Source: Luteimicrobium subarcticum
GTDB lineage: Bacteria > Actinomycetota > Actinomycetes > Actinomycetales > Cellulomonadaceae
Length of the DNA stretch: 41,617 bases
Assembly (NCBI RefSeq): GCF_002798015.1
Contig: NZ_PGTZ01000007.1
Span: forward strand, 386,605 to 428,221
Direction: 5' to 3'
Position 1 is the stretch's first letter. The number at the start of each line of letters is the position of its first letter. Made by a program: the position numbers and the translations under genes. Shown piece after piece: positions 32,203 to 40,334 of this stretch. The notes under the pieces were generated by a model. That model was not told where the DNA came from, ran no database searches, and saw only the letters and a list, made by a program, of their open reading frames with translations.

Positions 32203-33834
32203 ATGCCGTTGTTCGAGGTCGACGCGCGTCGTTCCACCCTCGTGCAACCCCTCGCCCCGGCCGACGCCGGGTTCGTCGAGCAGGCGGGCCCGGTCGTCGA
32301 CGACCACGTGTCGCGTCTCCTCGGCGAGCAGCTCTTCACGGTCGCGTCCCGCGAGCCCGGCACACGCCCCGAGGACGCCCCGCACCTGCTCGCGCTCGAC
32401 GCGTCGGGCCAGCCCGTCGTCATCGAGATGGTGTCGCGCCTGGATGCCGGAGCCCTCGCCCTCGCCCTGGCCCACGCCGGGCGCGCGGCCCGTCTGAGCC
32501 GTGCCGACGTCGCCGACCGCTTCCCGGACGGCGCCCGCGAGTTCGAGCGGGCGTTCGCGGCGTTCCAGGACGGGACGCCCATCGCCCGCACCCGCGGTCA
32601 GCGCGAGGGATCCCGGCTGCTGCTGCTGTGCGCGCAGGTCGACCCGGCGGTCGCGGACGCCCTCGAGTTCCTGCGTCTGACCAGCACGGCCGTGTCGGTC
32701 CTGCGTCTCGGTGTCGTCACGGGCCCGGACGGGCGCCGGCTCGTCGAGGTCGAGCCCCTGTACAGCGCGGGTGCGCGCCGCGGACGGACGAACGGCGCGA
32801 CGTCGGACGCCGCGCCGACGCGCGCCGCGTACCGTGCGCCGACCGCGTCGCCCACGATCGAGAGCCCCGCGGCGACGGCGCCCACGCGTGCGGTCCCGCC
32901 ACCCCGCGCTGCGCCGACACCGACGCCTGCACCCACGCCGGCCACGGCGGCAGCGCCGGCTCGTGCGGGATCACCGGCCGCGACCGTCGCCGCAGCGAGC
33001 GGCGTCGCCGGCACCCCCGTGCCGTCAGGGCCGGTGCCCACGACGAGCGAGCGCCCGGCGTCGCGGGCCGCCCGCACCCGGGCCTCTCGGTCGACGTCGA
33101 CGACTCCAGCGCCGACGACCCCGGCGCCGCGTGCCTCGGCCGCAGCGGAGACGGGCACGGTCACGCCGGTCGCGGCGGCCGGCTCCGCGCCGGCGTCCCC
33201 GCCGAGCGAGGCCGGCACGCCCGCCACGGGCGCGGCTGCGCGCTCGACGTCGGCGGCGCCCTCCCCGACGTTCGTCCCGCGCACGGACGCACAGACCTCG
33301 ACGCCTCTGCCGATGCGTTCGCGCGCCGCGCGTCGCCGGGACGCCGACGTCGTCTCGAACGTGTTCGCCCGACCCGAGCCCGACGACCATGCGACGTCCG
33401 GGCTGGACGCGTCGACGTTCCGCGGGCGCGGCGAGGCGACGCTGCCGGACCCTCTCGCGGACCGCACGCCCGACCTGCACGGGTCGTCGCTGCCGCCGAT
33501 CGACCTTCCCCCCCTGCCGCCGGTGGACCTCCCGGGCCCCCCGCCGGTCGACCTCCCGGTCGACGGCGACGAGGATCCCGACCTCTCCATGCTCGCCGCG
33601 CACCTCGGCCGCTCGACCACCCTGGTGTGGGCGCGACCCCGCCGCGGGCAGTCGTTCCGCGCGCAGCTCCTGCCGACGGGGCAGATCGAGCTCCCGGGCG
33701 TCGGGCTGTTCCGCAACCCGGACGCGGCGGCGAGCGCGGCGATCGGGCACGACCGCGAGGACGGTTGGGACGTGTGGCGGGTCGGTGACAACGGCCCGTC
33801 CCTGACCGAGGTCTTCCGCGAGCAGTTCGCCTGA
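32203..33834 (+). CDS. Nuclease-like N-terminal module, disordered linker and C-terminal RAMA-like domain
   Basis: 543 aa; no settled function. Residues ~1-185 resemble the NucS/PD-(D/E)XK arrangement: D66 in HLLALDASGQP and E75 in PVVIEMV, but the usual ExK Lys is V77, so catalysis is doubtful. Residues ~190-455 are Ala/Pro/Thr/Ser-rich and must be largely disordered; they end in DLPP-type repeats (VDLPGPPPVDLP). Residues ~471-540 match the RAMA domain pattern, predicted to read modified DNA bases: FRAQLLPTGQIELPGVGLF, then NPDAAASAAIG, then DGWDVWRV. ATG 32203 is supported by AGGAG at 7 nt. The membrane-pseudokinase gene begins 17-86 bp downstream and may be co-transcribed. I infer a DNA-binding, possibly modification-sensing protein. 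Confidence 0.7.
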   Translation: MPLFEVDARRSTLVQPLAPADAGFVEQAGPVVDDHVSRLLGEQLFTVASREPGTRPEDAPHLLALDASGQPVVIEMVSRLDAGALALALAHAGRAARLSRADVADRFPDGAREFERAFAAFQDGTPIARTRGQREGSRLLLLCAQVDPAVADALEFLRLTSTAVSVLRLGVVTGPDGRRLVEVEPLYSAGARRGRTNGATSDAAPTRAAYRAPTASPTIESPAATAPTRAVPPPRAAPTPTPAPTPATAAAPARAGSPAATVAAASGVAGTPVPSGPVPTTSERPASRAARTRASRSTSTTPAPTTPAPRASAAAETGTVTPVAAAGSAPASPPSEAGTPATGAAARSTSAAPSPTFVPRTDAQTSTPLPMRSRAARRRDADVVSNVFARPEPDDHATSGLDASTFRGRGEATLPDPLADRTPDLHGSSLPPIDLPPLPPVDLPGPPPVDLPVDGDEDPDLSMLAAHLGRSTTLVWARPRRGQSFRAQLLPTGQIELPGVGLFRNPDAAASAAIGHDREDGWDVWRVGDNGPSLTEVFREQFA

Positions 33835-33920
33835 CGCCGGGAGGGAACGACATCACCGCGCAGGACCCGGAGCCGCCCGCGAGCGATCACACCGCGCCGA
33901 CCGGAGCACCCGTCGACGCG

Positions 33921-36293
33921 GTGCACCGCCGTCGGTCGTTGCGCGTGACGGACGGTGACGGCGTCATCACCGGCCCGCTCGACCGGCCGCGCCGCTTCCG
34001 GACGCACGACCAGACCCGCGTCGGTGTCGCGCTCCTGTTCGTCGTGGCGGCCGTGGTGGTCCGGATCGTCGGCCGGTCCACGTGGGACCTCTCGCTGCAC
34101 GATCTCGCGCAGATCCTGGCGCGCATGCCGGACGCGGTGCTCGACGTGGTGCGGGGCGCGTTCGCGGGCGTCGTCGTCGTGGTGGTGCTGTGGGTGCTGG
34201 TCGGGCTCGCGGTGCGGCGGCGGATCGCGGGCGCTCTGGGTGCGCTCGTCGCGGCGCTCGTGTCAGCCGTCGTGGCGCAGGCGCTGGTGGTGGCAGGGGT
34301 GCTGATCGCCGACCCGGTGCTGCGGGGCACGACCCTGCACCTCGTCCTGGACCCGCGGTCGTTGGCGGCGTTCGCGGGGGCGGTCGCGGTCGCGCGCCCG
34401 TGGCTGGGGCGCGGGCCGCGGCTCGCGTGCGTGACGCTGCTGGCCCTGTGTGCTCCGGTGCTGCTCATCGCGGGCGGGACGCAGCTGGCGTCGTTGTTCC
34501 TCGCGATCACGCTGGGCAACCTCGTGGGGACGGTGGTGCTGCTCGTGGCGGGGTCGCCGTCGAGCAGGCTCCCGGCGATCCACGTGCTGCACGACCTCGA
34601 ACGGCGCGGGCTGGACGTCACGGCGCTGCGGGTCGAGCCGGCGCAGCACGGCCCGTTCGTCGCGCACGTGTCCCTGGTGGACGGCACGGCGCTGCGGCTC
34701 GAGGTGCTGTCGGACGACGACCGCACCCTCGACGCGTTCTCGAGGCTGCGCCGGACGGTGATGCTGCGCCGCCCGGGGGACGCGCAGCGGTTCCCGCAGC
34801 TGCGGCGTGCGGTCGAGCACGAGGCGCTCGTGCAGCTCGCGGCGGGGGCGGCGGGCGTCCCGACGCCGGGGCCGCTGCTCGTGGGCGAGCCGGCGATCGG
34901 GTGGATGCACCTCGGCATGCCGGAGCCGGTCGGCGCCGAGCCGGAGGGGACGGACGACCTGCTCGGGCAGTTCTGGGGTGCTCTCGCGCGCCTGCAGGCG
35001 GCACGGATCGCGCACCGTGCCATCCGTCCGGCGGCGCTCGCGGTGACGCCTGACGGCACGCTGCTGCTGCAGGACTTCCGGTCGGGGCAGCTCGCGGCGC
35101 CCGACACGCAGCTCGACCTGGACATCGCGCAGGGGCTGTTCACGGCCGCGCTGCTGGCGGGACGGGAGCGGGCGGTGCGGTCGGCGGTCGCGCGGCTCGG
35201 GCGCGAGCAGGTCGTCCGGGGTGCGACGCGGCTCGGCCCGGTGGTCGTGCCGCGCACGGCGCGCGGGGGCCGCCGACACAGCCGGCAGCTCGTGGAGGAC
35301 ATCCGGGGCGAGGTCGAGGACCAGTGCCGGGTGCAGGCGCTGGAGACGTACCAGGCGACGCGGTTCTCGCGGCGCCAGGCCGTCCAGCTCGTCCTGCTGG
35401 TGGCGCTCACGTACGTGGCGCTGCCCCTGGTCGCGCAGCTCCCGCGGACGATCGACGCGGTCCGCACGGCGGACCCGGTGTGGGGGGTCCTCGCGCTCGT
35501 CCTCGCGGCGGCGGGCCCGCCCGCGGCGGCGCTGTCCCTGCGGTCGTGCACGACCGCGTCGCTACCGGCGGGCCGGACGATCGCGGTGCAGGTCGCGACG
35601 TCGTTCGTGGGGACCTCGACGCCGGCGAGCGTGGGGTCGCTCGCCCTCAACGCCCGCTACCTGACGCAGACGGGCCGGCTCACGGCGGGCGCGGCCGGTG
35701 GCGTCATCGCGTTGCAGAGCGTCGTGCAGGTGGTGACGCACGTCGGCCTGCTGGTGCTGCTGGCGTTCGTCGCGGGACGTGCGCTCGACGTGTCCGAGCT
35801 CGTGCCGGGGACGTCGGTGGTCCTGCTCGTGGTGGCGCTCGTGCTGACGCTCGTGGGCGTCGTGCTCGCGATCCCGCGGCTGCGCCGCACGGTGGCGTCG
35901 CAGGTGCGGCGGCGCACGCGCGAGGTCGTGAGCGAGCTGCGCGAGCTGGCCCGCAACCCGGCACGGCTCCTGCTCGCGGTGCTCGGGTCGTGCGGTGTGA
36001 TCGTCGCGGGGTCGCTCGCGCTGTGGGCGAGCCTGCTGGCGTTCGGTGCCGGCAACGAGCTGGTCGCGGCGGCGTTCGTGACGATGGTGGGGCAGACGCT
36101 CGCGACGGCCGCTCCGACGCCCGGTGGTGTCGGAGCGGTGGAGGCGGCCCTGATCGGTGGGCTGGCGGCATTCGGGGTGCCGGCGTCGGTGGCCGTCCCG
36201 GCGGTGTTCTTCTACCGGCTGCTGACGTGCTGGATCCCGGTGCTGGCGGGCTACTTCGTGCTGCGGCGTCTTCAACGCGACGGATCGGTCTGA
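33921..36293 (+). CDS. Membrane protein: N-terminal TM bundle, pseudokinase, LPG-synthase-type TM domain
   Basis: At least 790 aa. There are five N-terminal hydrophobic segments (for example VGVALLFVVAAVVVRIVG and LVSAVVAQALVVAGVLIAD). A cytosolic kinase-like domain follows. Its catalytic loop reads H365-R-A-I-R-P-A-A-L, where active kinases have HRD...N, and the DFG equivalent is D385-F-R. Both the catalytic Asp and the metal Asn are Ala, so this is a pseudokinase. The C-terminal ~320 residues match the YbhN/LPG_synthase_TM family (TSFVGTSTPASVGSLALNAR; ATAAPTPGGVGAVEAALIGG), linked to lipid flipping. GTG 33921 has no Shine-Dalgarno. GGGAGGG at 33839-33845 lies 6 nt before an in-frame ATC at 33852 that would add 23 residues and may be the real start. 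Confidence 0.82.
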   Translation: MHRRRSLRVTDGDGVITGPLDRPRRFRTHDQTRVGVALLFVVAAVVVRIVGRSTWDLSLHDLAQILARMPDAVLDVVRGAFAGVVVVVVLWVLVGLAVRRRIAGALGALVAALVSAVVAQALVVAGVLIADPVLRGTTLHLVLDPRSLAAFAGAVAVARPWLGRGPRLACVTLLALCAPVLLIAGGTQLASLFLAITLGNLVGTVVLLVAGSPSSRLPAIHVLHDLERRGLDVTALRVEPAQHGPFVAHVSLVDGTALRLEVLSDDDRTLDAFSRLRRTVMLRRPGDAQRFPQLRRAVEHEALVQLAAGAAGVPTPGPLLVGEPAIGWMHLGMPEPVGAEPEGTDDLLGQFWGALARLQAARIAHRAIRPAALAVTPDGTLLLQDFRSGQLAAPDTQLDLDIAQGLFTAALLAGRERAVRSAVARLGREQVVRGATRLGPVVVPRTARGGRRHSRQLVEDIRGEVEDQCRVQALETYQATRFSRRQAVQLVLLVALTYVALPLVAQLPRTIDAVRTADPVWGVLALVLAAAGPPAAALSLRSCTTASLPAGRTIAVQVATSFVGTSTPASVGSLALNARYLTQTGRLTAGAAGGVIALQSVVQVVTHVGLLVLLAFVAGRALDVSELVPGTSVVLLVVALVLTLVGVVLAIPRLRRTVASQVRRRTREVVSELRELARNPARLLLAVLGSCGVIVAGSLALWASLLAFGAGNELVAAAFVTMVGQTLATAAPTPGGVGAVEAALIGGLAAFGVPASVAVPAVFFYRLLTCWIPVLAGYFVLRRLQRDGSV

Positions 36294-36308
36294 CCGACGG
36301 CTCGTCGG

Positions 36309-36345
36309 TGATCGAATCTCGGTTCGGTTGATCGATAATCGATCA
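36309..36345. promoter_or_regulatory. Operator region of DeoR gene (TGATCGAA and 17-bp palindrome)
   Basis: TGATCGAA (36309-36316) and the perfect palindrome TGATCGAT A ATCGATCA (36329-36345). The palindrome lies just upstream of the -10 TACGGT (36354-36359), where a bound repressor would block polymerase. The same motif recurs before the sugar importer (37339-37380). Confidence 0.7.
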
Positions 36346-36353
36346 CGATCCGC

Positions 36354-36359
36354 TACGGT
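36354..36359 (+). promoter_or_regulatory. -10 TACGGT of DeoR gene
   Basis: TACGGT with the palindromic operator ending 8 bp upstream; GTG 36411 follows after a 51-nt leader. Confidence 0.5.
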
Positions 36360-36410
36360 GAGGCTGGGACGCCCGGTCGGGCGGCCGGTCGACGGCGACA
36401 GGAGGACCCC

Positions 36411-37205
36411 GTGCACACGATCGAACGACGTCAGGCGATCGTCGAGCAGGTGCGGCGACGCGGTGTCGCGTCGCTGCGGGAGCTCGCGGCGGCCGTCGAC
36501 GCGTCCGAGGTCACGGTCCGCCGTGACGTGCGCGCCCTCGAGCAGGAGGGGATCGTCGACCGGCGTCGGGGCGGCGCGGCGTGGCCCGGCGGCCTCACGC
36601 ACGAGCAGACGTACCAGCAGAAGACGCGGGTCGCCGCGGACGAGAAGTCCGCCATCGCGGACGTCGCCGTCGGTCTCGTCGAGGAGGGCGACGCGATCGT
36701 CCTCGGCGCCGGGACGACGACGCGCGAGGTGGCGCGCCGGCTCGCGGGCTTCTCGGACCTCACGGTGGTCACGAACTCGATCCTCGTGGCGCAGGACCTG
36801 GCCCGGTCGTCCGTGGAGGTGGTCGTGACGGGCGGTTCGCTGCGCGGGTCGACGTTCGCGCTGGTGGGCAGCGCCGCGGAGGCGTCGTTGCAGGGCGTCC
36901 GGGTGCGGCTGGCGTTCCTGTCCGGGAACGGGCTGACGGCGGTGCGCGGCCTGTCGACGCCGAACGCGCAGGTCGCGAGCGTGGACCGCGCGATCGTGGC
37001 GGCGGCCCAGGAGGTGGTGGTCCTCGCGGACCACACGAAGCTCGGCGTCGAGACGATGATGCAGACCGTCCCGTCGGAGTCGATCGCGCACCTGATCACG
37101 GACGACCAGGCCGACGAGGACGAGCTCGAGCAGCTGCGTCGTCTCGGCATCGAGGTGCACGTCGCGCACCTGGACGGCGCGCCCGCCGCCGACGACGAGG
37201 AGTAG
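36411..37205 (+). CDS. DeoR-family transcriptional regulator
   Basis: 264 aa from GTG 36411; AGGAGG (36400-36405) is 5 nt upstream. The N-terminal DeoR winged helix spans about 1-55 (RRQAIVEQVRRRGVASLREL; DASEVTVRRDVRALEQEG; RRRGGAAW). The C-terminal sugar-phosphate sensor domain is typical (ILGAGTTTREVARRLAG-like segment; VVTNSILVAQDL; LADHTKLG). It is transcribed ahead of and in the same direction as the YtfQ-like importer, separated by a terminator. The shared TTCGATCA/TGATCGAA motif upstream of both suggests it controls itself and the importer, probably released by a phosphorylated sugar (family knowledge plus inference). Confidence 0.92.
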   Translation: MHTIERRQAIVEQVRRRGVASLRELAAAVDASEVTVRRDVRALEQEGIVDRRRGGAAWPGGLTHEQTYQQKTRVAADEKSAIADVAVGLVEEGDAIVLGAGTTTREVARRLAGFSDLTVVTNSILVAQDLARSSVEVVVTGGSLRGSTFALVGSAAEASLQGVRVRLAFLSGNGLTAVRGLSTPNAQVASVDRAIVAAAQEVVVLADHTKLGVETMMQTVPSESIAHLITDDQADEDELEQLRRLGIEVHVAHLDGAPAADDEE

Positions 37206-37262
37206 TCCGGCCCGTCGGCCCTCCTCGGGACCTCTCCCGGAACCACCACCGCACGACTCCGC

Positions 37263-37291
37263 ACGCCCCTGCCGCTCGTCGGCGGGGGCGT
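37263..37291 (+). terminator. Terminator hairpin of DeoR gene
   Basis: ACGCCCCTGCCG, CTCGT, CGGCGGGGGCGT: 12-bp stem with one G-T wobble. Confidence 0.65.
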
Positions 37292-37338
37292 TCGACCGTT
37301 TGCGCCCGTGATGCTCGCCCGGGGCGACGACGCGGCTG

Positions 37339-37390
37339 TTCGATCACGTTTCGGTCACGACGGTGACCTTCTTTCGATCAGAACTTGACC
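37339..37390 (+). promoter_or_regulatory. TTCGRTCA operator cluster and -35 of sugar importer operon
   Basis: TTCGATCA at 37339-37346, TTCGGTCA at 37350-37357 and TTCGATCA at 37373-37380 start 11 and 23 bp apart, close to one and two helical turns. TTGACC (37385-37390) directly after is a good -35; the -10 is less clear (possibly TTCAAT 37409-37414). The motif is shared with the DeoR promoter. Confidence 0.62.
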
Positions 37391-37477
37391 AGTTCCGATC
37401 TTGGAATGTTCAATGACGGTGTCGCGATGTAGCGATCCCGCTCTTCGCGGACACCATCGATGATCAAAGGAGACATG

Positions 37478-38566
37478 ATGGCTCTCAGCCCTCTGCGACG
37501 GAAGGCGTCCGTCGCCGTGGTGGCCGGCGCGGTCGTCGCCCTCAGCCTGGCAGGTTGCTCCAAGAGCGCCGACGACTCGTCGGGCACTCCGAAGGCAGAC
37601 AGCAGCGGTGCCGCTCAGCAGGTGCAGAGCACCGGCGGCACGGGCGACATGTGCGACTTCACCGCGTACGGTGCCGACAAGCTCGACCTGACCGGTGTCA
37701 CCGTCGGCTTCTCGCAGTCCGAGTCGACCAGCAACCCGTTCCGTGCCACCGAGACGCAGTCGATCACCGACGAGGCGAAGAAGCTGGGCATCAAGCTCAT
37801 CCAGCGCAACGCCAACGCGAACGTCTCGCAGCAGAACACCGACATCCAGGACATGATCGCCCAGGGTGCCAAGGTGCTCATCGTGGCCCCTGAGAACTCC
37901 GACGGTCTCGCGCCGGCGTTCGCGGCGGCCAAGGCCAAGAAGATCCCGATCCTCACGATCGACCGCACGGTCACGGGCACCGCGTGCTCCGACTTCATCG
38001 GCTTCATCGGGTCGGACTTCGAGGGCCAGGCCAAGATCGCGGCGCAGGACATGGCGCAGGCGCTCCCGGACGGCGGCAACATCGCGGTCCTCCAGGGCAC
38101 GTCCGGCAACAACGTCGCGCAGGCCCGCACGGACGGCTTCGTCAACGAGGTCAAGGCGTCGTCGCCGAACCTCAAGATCGTCGCGTCGCAGACCGCGAAC
38201 TTCGACCAGGCGACCGGCCAGAAGGTCACCGAGCAGATCCTGCAGTCCAACCCGGACATCAAGGGGATCTACGCCGAGAACGACACCATGGCCCTCGGCG
38301 CCATCCAGGCGATCAAGGCCGCCGGCAAGACGCCCGGCAAGGACATCATGGTGATCGGCATCGACGGCACCGAGGACGCGGTCAAGGACGTGGCGTCCGG
38401 CGTGATGTTCTCCGACGTCGAGACGAACCCGCGCTTCGGCCCGCTCGCCTTCAAGGCGCTGCAGGACTTCTACGGCAGCGGCACGTCGACGAACGTCATC
38501 ATCGCCGACAACCACTTCACGAAGGACAACGCGCAGCAGGCGCTCGACAACGGCGACGTCTACTGA
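37478..38566 (+). CDS. ytfQ: Sugar ABC transporter solute-binding lipoprotein, YtfQ-like
   Basis: Binds a sugar, by family probably a furanose such as galactofuranose, and presents it to the permeases; 362 aa. The start is ambiguous: AAGGAG (37467-37472) favours ATG 37478 (5 nt) over ATG 37475 (2 nt) or 37460. The lipobox is VALSLAGC. The Peripla_BP_4 domain has VGFSQSESTSNPFRATETQS, PILTIDRTV, VLQGTSGNNVAQARTDGF and MALGAIQAIKAAGKTPGKDI. These segments align by eye with E. coli YtfQ. It is followed by a perfect 15-bp hairpin and then the ATPase gene. The upstream region carries the putative DeoR sites. Confidence 0.9.
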   Translation: MALSPLRRKASVAVVAGAVVALSLAGCSKSADDSSGTPKADSSGAAQQVQSTGGTGDMCDFTAYGADKLDLTGVTVGFSQSESTSNPFRATETQSITDEAKKLGIKLIQRNANANVSQQNTDIQDMIAQGAKVLIVAPENSDGLAPAFAAAKAKKIPILTIDRTVTGTACSDFIGFIGSDFEGQAKIAAQDMAQALPDGGNIAVLQGTSGNNVAQARTDGFVNEVKASSPNLKIVASQTANFDQATGQKVTEQILQSNPDIKGIYAENDTMALGAIQAIKAAGKTPGKDIMVIGIDGTEDAVKDVASGVMFSDVETNPRFGPLAFKALQDFYGSGTSTNVIIADNHFTKDNAQQALDNGDVY

Positions 38567-38615
38567 CATCTGCCGACGTCACCGGTCGACACTCGTCGGC
38601 ACCCGCAACACCACT

Positions 38616-38649
38616 CGTCCCGGCGGCGCGCCGACGCGCCGCCGGGACG
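38616..38649 (+). terminator. 15-bp perfect hairpin between binding-protein and ATPase genes
   Basis: CGTCCCGGCGGCGCG, CCGA, CGCGCCGCCGGGACG. It lies inside the operon with no T tract and is likely a partial terminator or 3' stabiliser for the binding-protein mRNA. Confidence 0.72.
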
Positions 38650-38693
38650 GACGTGCACGAAGCGGTGCACGATGCCGAGGAAGGCAGCAAGCG

Positions 38694-40334
38694 ATGGTTC
38701 ACGTATCAGGCGGTCCGGCGCTCGCCGGTCCCGTCACCGACGACGCGGAGGCCGGCATGGGCTCGGATCCTTTCGTCCCCGGGACGCCCCCGGTCCTCGA
38801 GGTGAGCGGCCTCGACAAGTCGTTCGCCGGGGTGCACGCGCTCCGCGGCGTCGACTTCTCGGTCCTCCCGGGCGAGGTTCACGCCCTCATCGGCGAGAAC
38901 GGCGCCGGCAAGTCGACCCTCATCAAGGTCATGACGGGCGTGTACGAGCCGGACGCCGGCGAGGTGCGCTTCCGCGGCGAGCCCGTCGCGTTCGCGACCC
39001 CCCTCGCGGCCCAGGAGGCCGGGATCTCCACGATCTACCAGGAGATCAACCTCGTCCCCATGATGAGCGTGGCCCGCAACCTGTTCCTCGGGCGCGAGCC
39101 CCAGCGGTTCGGGCTGATCGACTCCGCGCGCATGAAGCGTGAGGCCCGCGAGGTGCTCGCCGAGTACGGGGTGCACGTGAACCCGTCCCGGCCGCTGCGC
39201 TCGCTCGGTCTGGGCGCCCAGCAGATGGTCGCGATCGCCCGGGCCGTCCAGCTCGACGCCCGCGTCGTCATCATGGACGAGCCGACGTCGTCGCTCGAGC
39301 AGCGCGAGGTCGAGACGCTGTTCGAGGTCATCTCGCGACTCAAGGCGCGCGGCATCGCGATCGTGTACGTGAGCCACCGCCTCGACGAGCTGTACCGGAT
39401 CTGCGACCGGGTGACCGTCATGCGTGACGGCGAGGTCGTGCGGGTCGACTCCATGGCCGCGGTCGAGCGGCTCACGCTCATCTCGCTGATGCTCGGCCGC
39501 GAGATCGGCGACATCAAGGCCCACGGCACCACCGAGCTCGAGCCCCACGACGTCGACGAGTCCGCCGCGCCGGTCATCTCGGCGCGCGACCTGCAGCGTC
39601 GCCACCAGCTCGACGGCGTCAGCGTGGACGTCCGACCGGGCGAGGTCGTCGGACTCGGCGGCCTGCTCGGCGCCGGCCGGTCCGAGACCGCGAAGGCGAT
39701 CATGGGCGCGCTGACGCTCGACGGCGGGGAGGTCGAGATCGCCGGGAAGGCGACGCGGCGCACCGTCGCGTCATCGATCCGCGCGGGCGTCGTGATGCTG
39801 CCCGAGGACCGCAAGGCCGAGGGCATCGCCCCCGGCCTGTCCGTCCGGGAGAACATCGTGCTCGCCGCGCTGCCGCGCATCACGCGCGCCGGACTCGTCG
39901 ACCGGCGCAAGCAGGACGAGATCGTCGACTACTTCATGAAGCGGCTGCGCATCAAGGCGTCCAGCCCCGACCAGAAGGTGTCGGAGCTGTCCGGCGGCAA
40001 CCAGCAGAAGGTACTGCTGGCACGCTGCCTCTGCCTCGACCCCAAGGCGCTCCTGCTCGACGAGCCGACCCGCGGCATCGACGTCGGCGCGAAGGCCGAG
40101 GTGCAGGGCGTCATCGACGAGCTCGCGCAGCAGGGCCTCGGCGTCCTGCTCATCTCGTCCGAGCTCGACGAGCTCATCGAGGGCTCGGACCGCGTCGTCG
40201 TCCTCAAGGACGGCCGCGTCGTCGGCGAGCTGACCGGCGACCAGGTCACCCAGGACGCACTCATGACCACGCTCGCCGAGGCGCCCACGGCGCCCGAGCT
40301 CGAGCCGCAGGCGCAGGAGGAGAACGATGACTGA
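38694..40334 (+). CDS. ytfR: Sugar ABC transporter ATPase, two-cassette YtfR/RbsA type
   Basis: Energises the importer; 546 aa with two nucleotide-binding cassettes in one chain. First cassette: Walker A GENGAGKST, a degenerate signature LGLGAQQMVAIARA, Walker B VVIMDEPTSSLE. Second cassette: altered P-loop GGLLGAGRSE, intact signature LSGGNQQKVLLARC, Walker B LLLDEPTRGIDVGAK. This asymmetry is normal for the RbsA/MglA/YtfR group. ATG 38694 follows GAGGAAGG with 9-nt spacing; a ~35-residue N-terminal leader precedes the domain. The 3' end overlaps the permease start by 8 bp. Confidence 0.93.
   Translation: MVHVSGGPALAGPVTDDAEAGMGSDPFVPGTPPVLEVSGLDKSFAGVHALRGVDFSVLPGEVHALIGENGAGKSTLIKVMTGVYEPDAGEVRFRGEPVAFATPLAAQEAGISTIYQEINLVPMMSVARNLFLGREPQRFGLIDSARMKREAREVLAEYGVHVNPSRPLRSLGLGAQQMVAIARAVQLDARVVIMDEPTSSLEQREVETLFEVISRLKARGIAIVYVSHRLDELYRICDRVTVMRDGEVVRVDSMAAVERLTLISLMLGREIGDIKAHGTTELEPHDVDESAAPVISARDLQRRHQLDGVSVDVRPGEVVGLGGLLGAGRSETAKAIMGALTLDGGEVEIAGKATRRTVASSIRAGVVMLPEDRKAEGIAPGLSVRENIVLAALPRITRAGLVDRRKQDEIVDYFMKRLRIKASSPDQKVSELSGGNQQKVLLARCLCLDPKALLLDEPTRGIDVGAKAEVQGVIDELAQQGLGVLLISSELDELIEGSDRVVVLKDGRVVGELTGDQVTQDALMTTLAEAPTAPELEPQAQEENDD

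Noticed and set aside
28617-32591. Open frame of about 1320 codons antisense to the FAD/Fe-S oxidase and its neighbours
   Set aside because: Spans several real genes on the opposite strand, low-complexity composition, no recognisable domain.
32770-33570. Low-complexity region that could be a tandem DNA repeat or CRISPR-like array
   Set aside because: Repetition is only at the level of Ala/Pro/Thr composition; no exact regularly spaced DNA repeat is present.
35011-35079. Active protein kinase in the membrane protein
   Set aside because: The HRD Asp and the Asn of the catalytic loop are both Ala, so an active kinase is unlikely.
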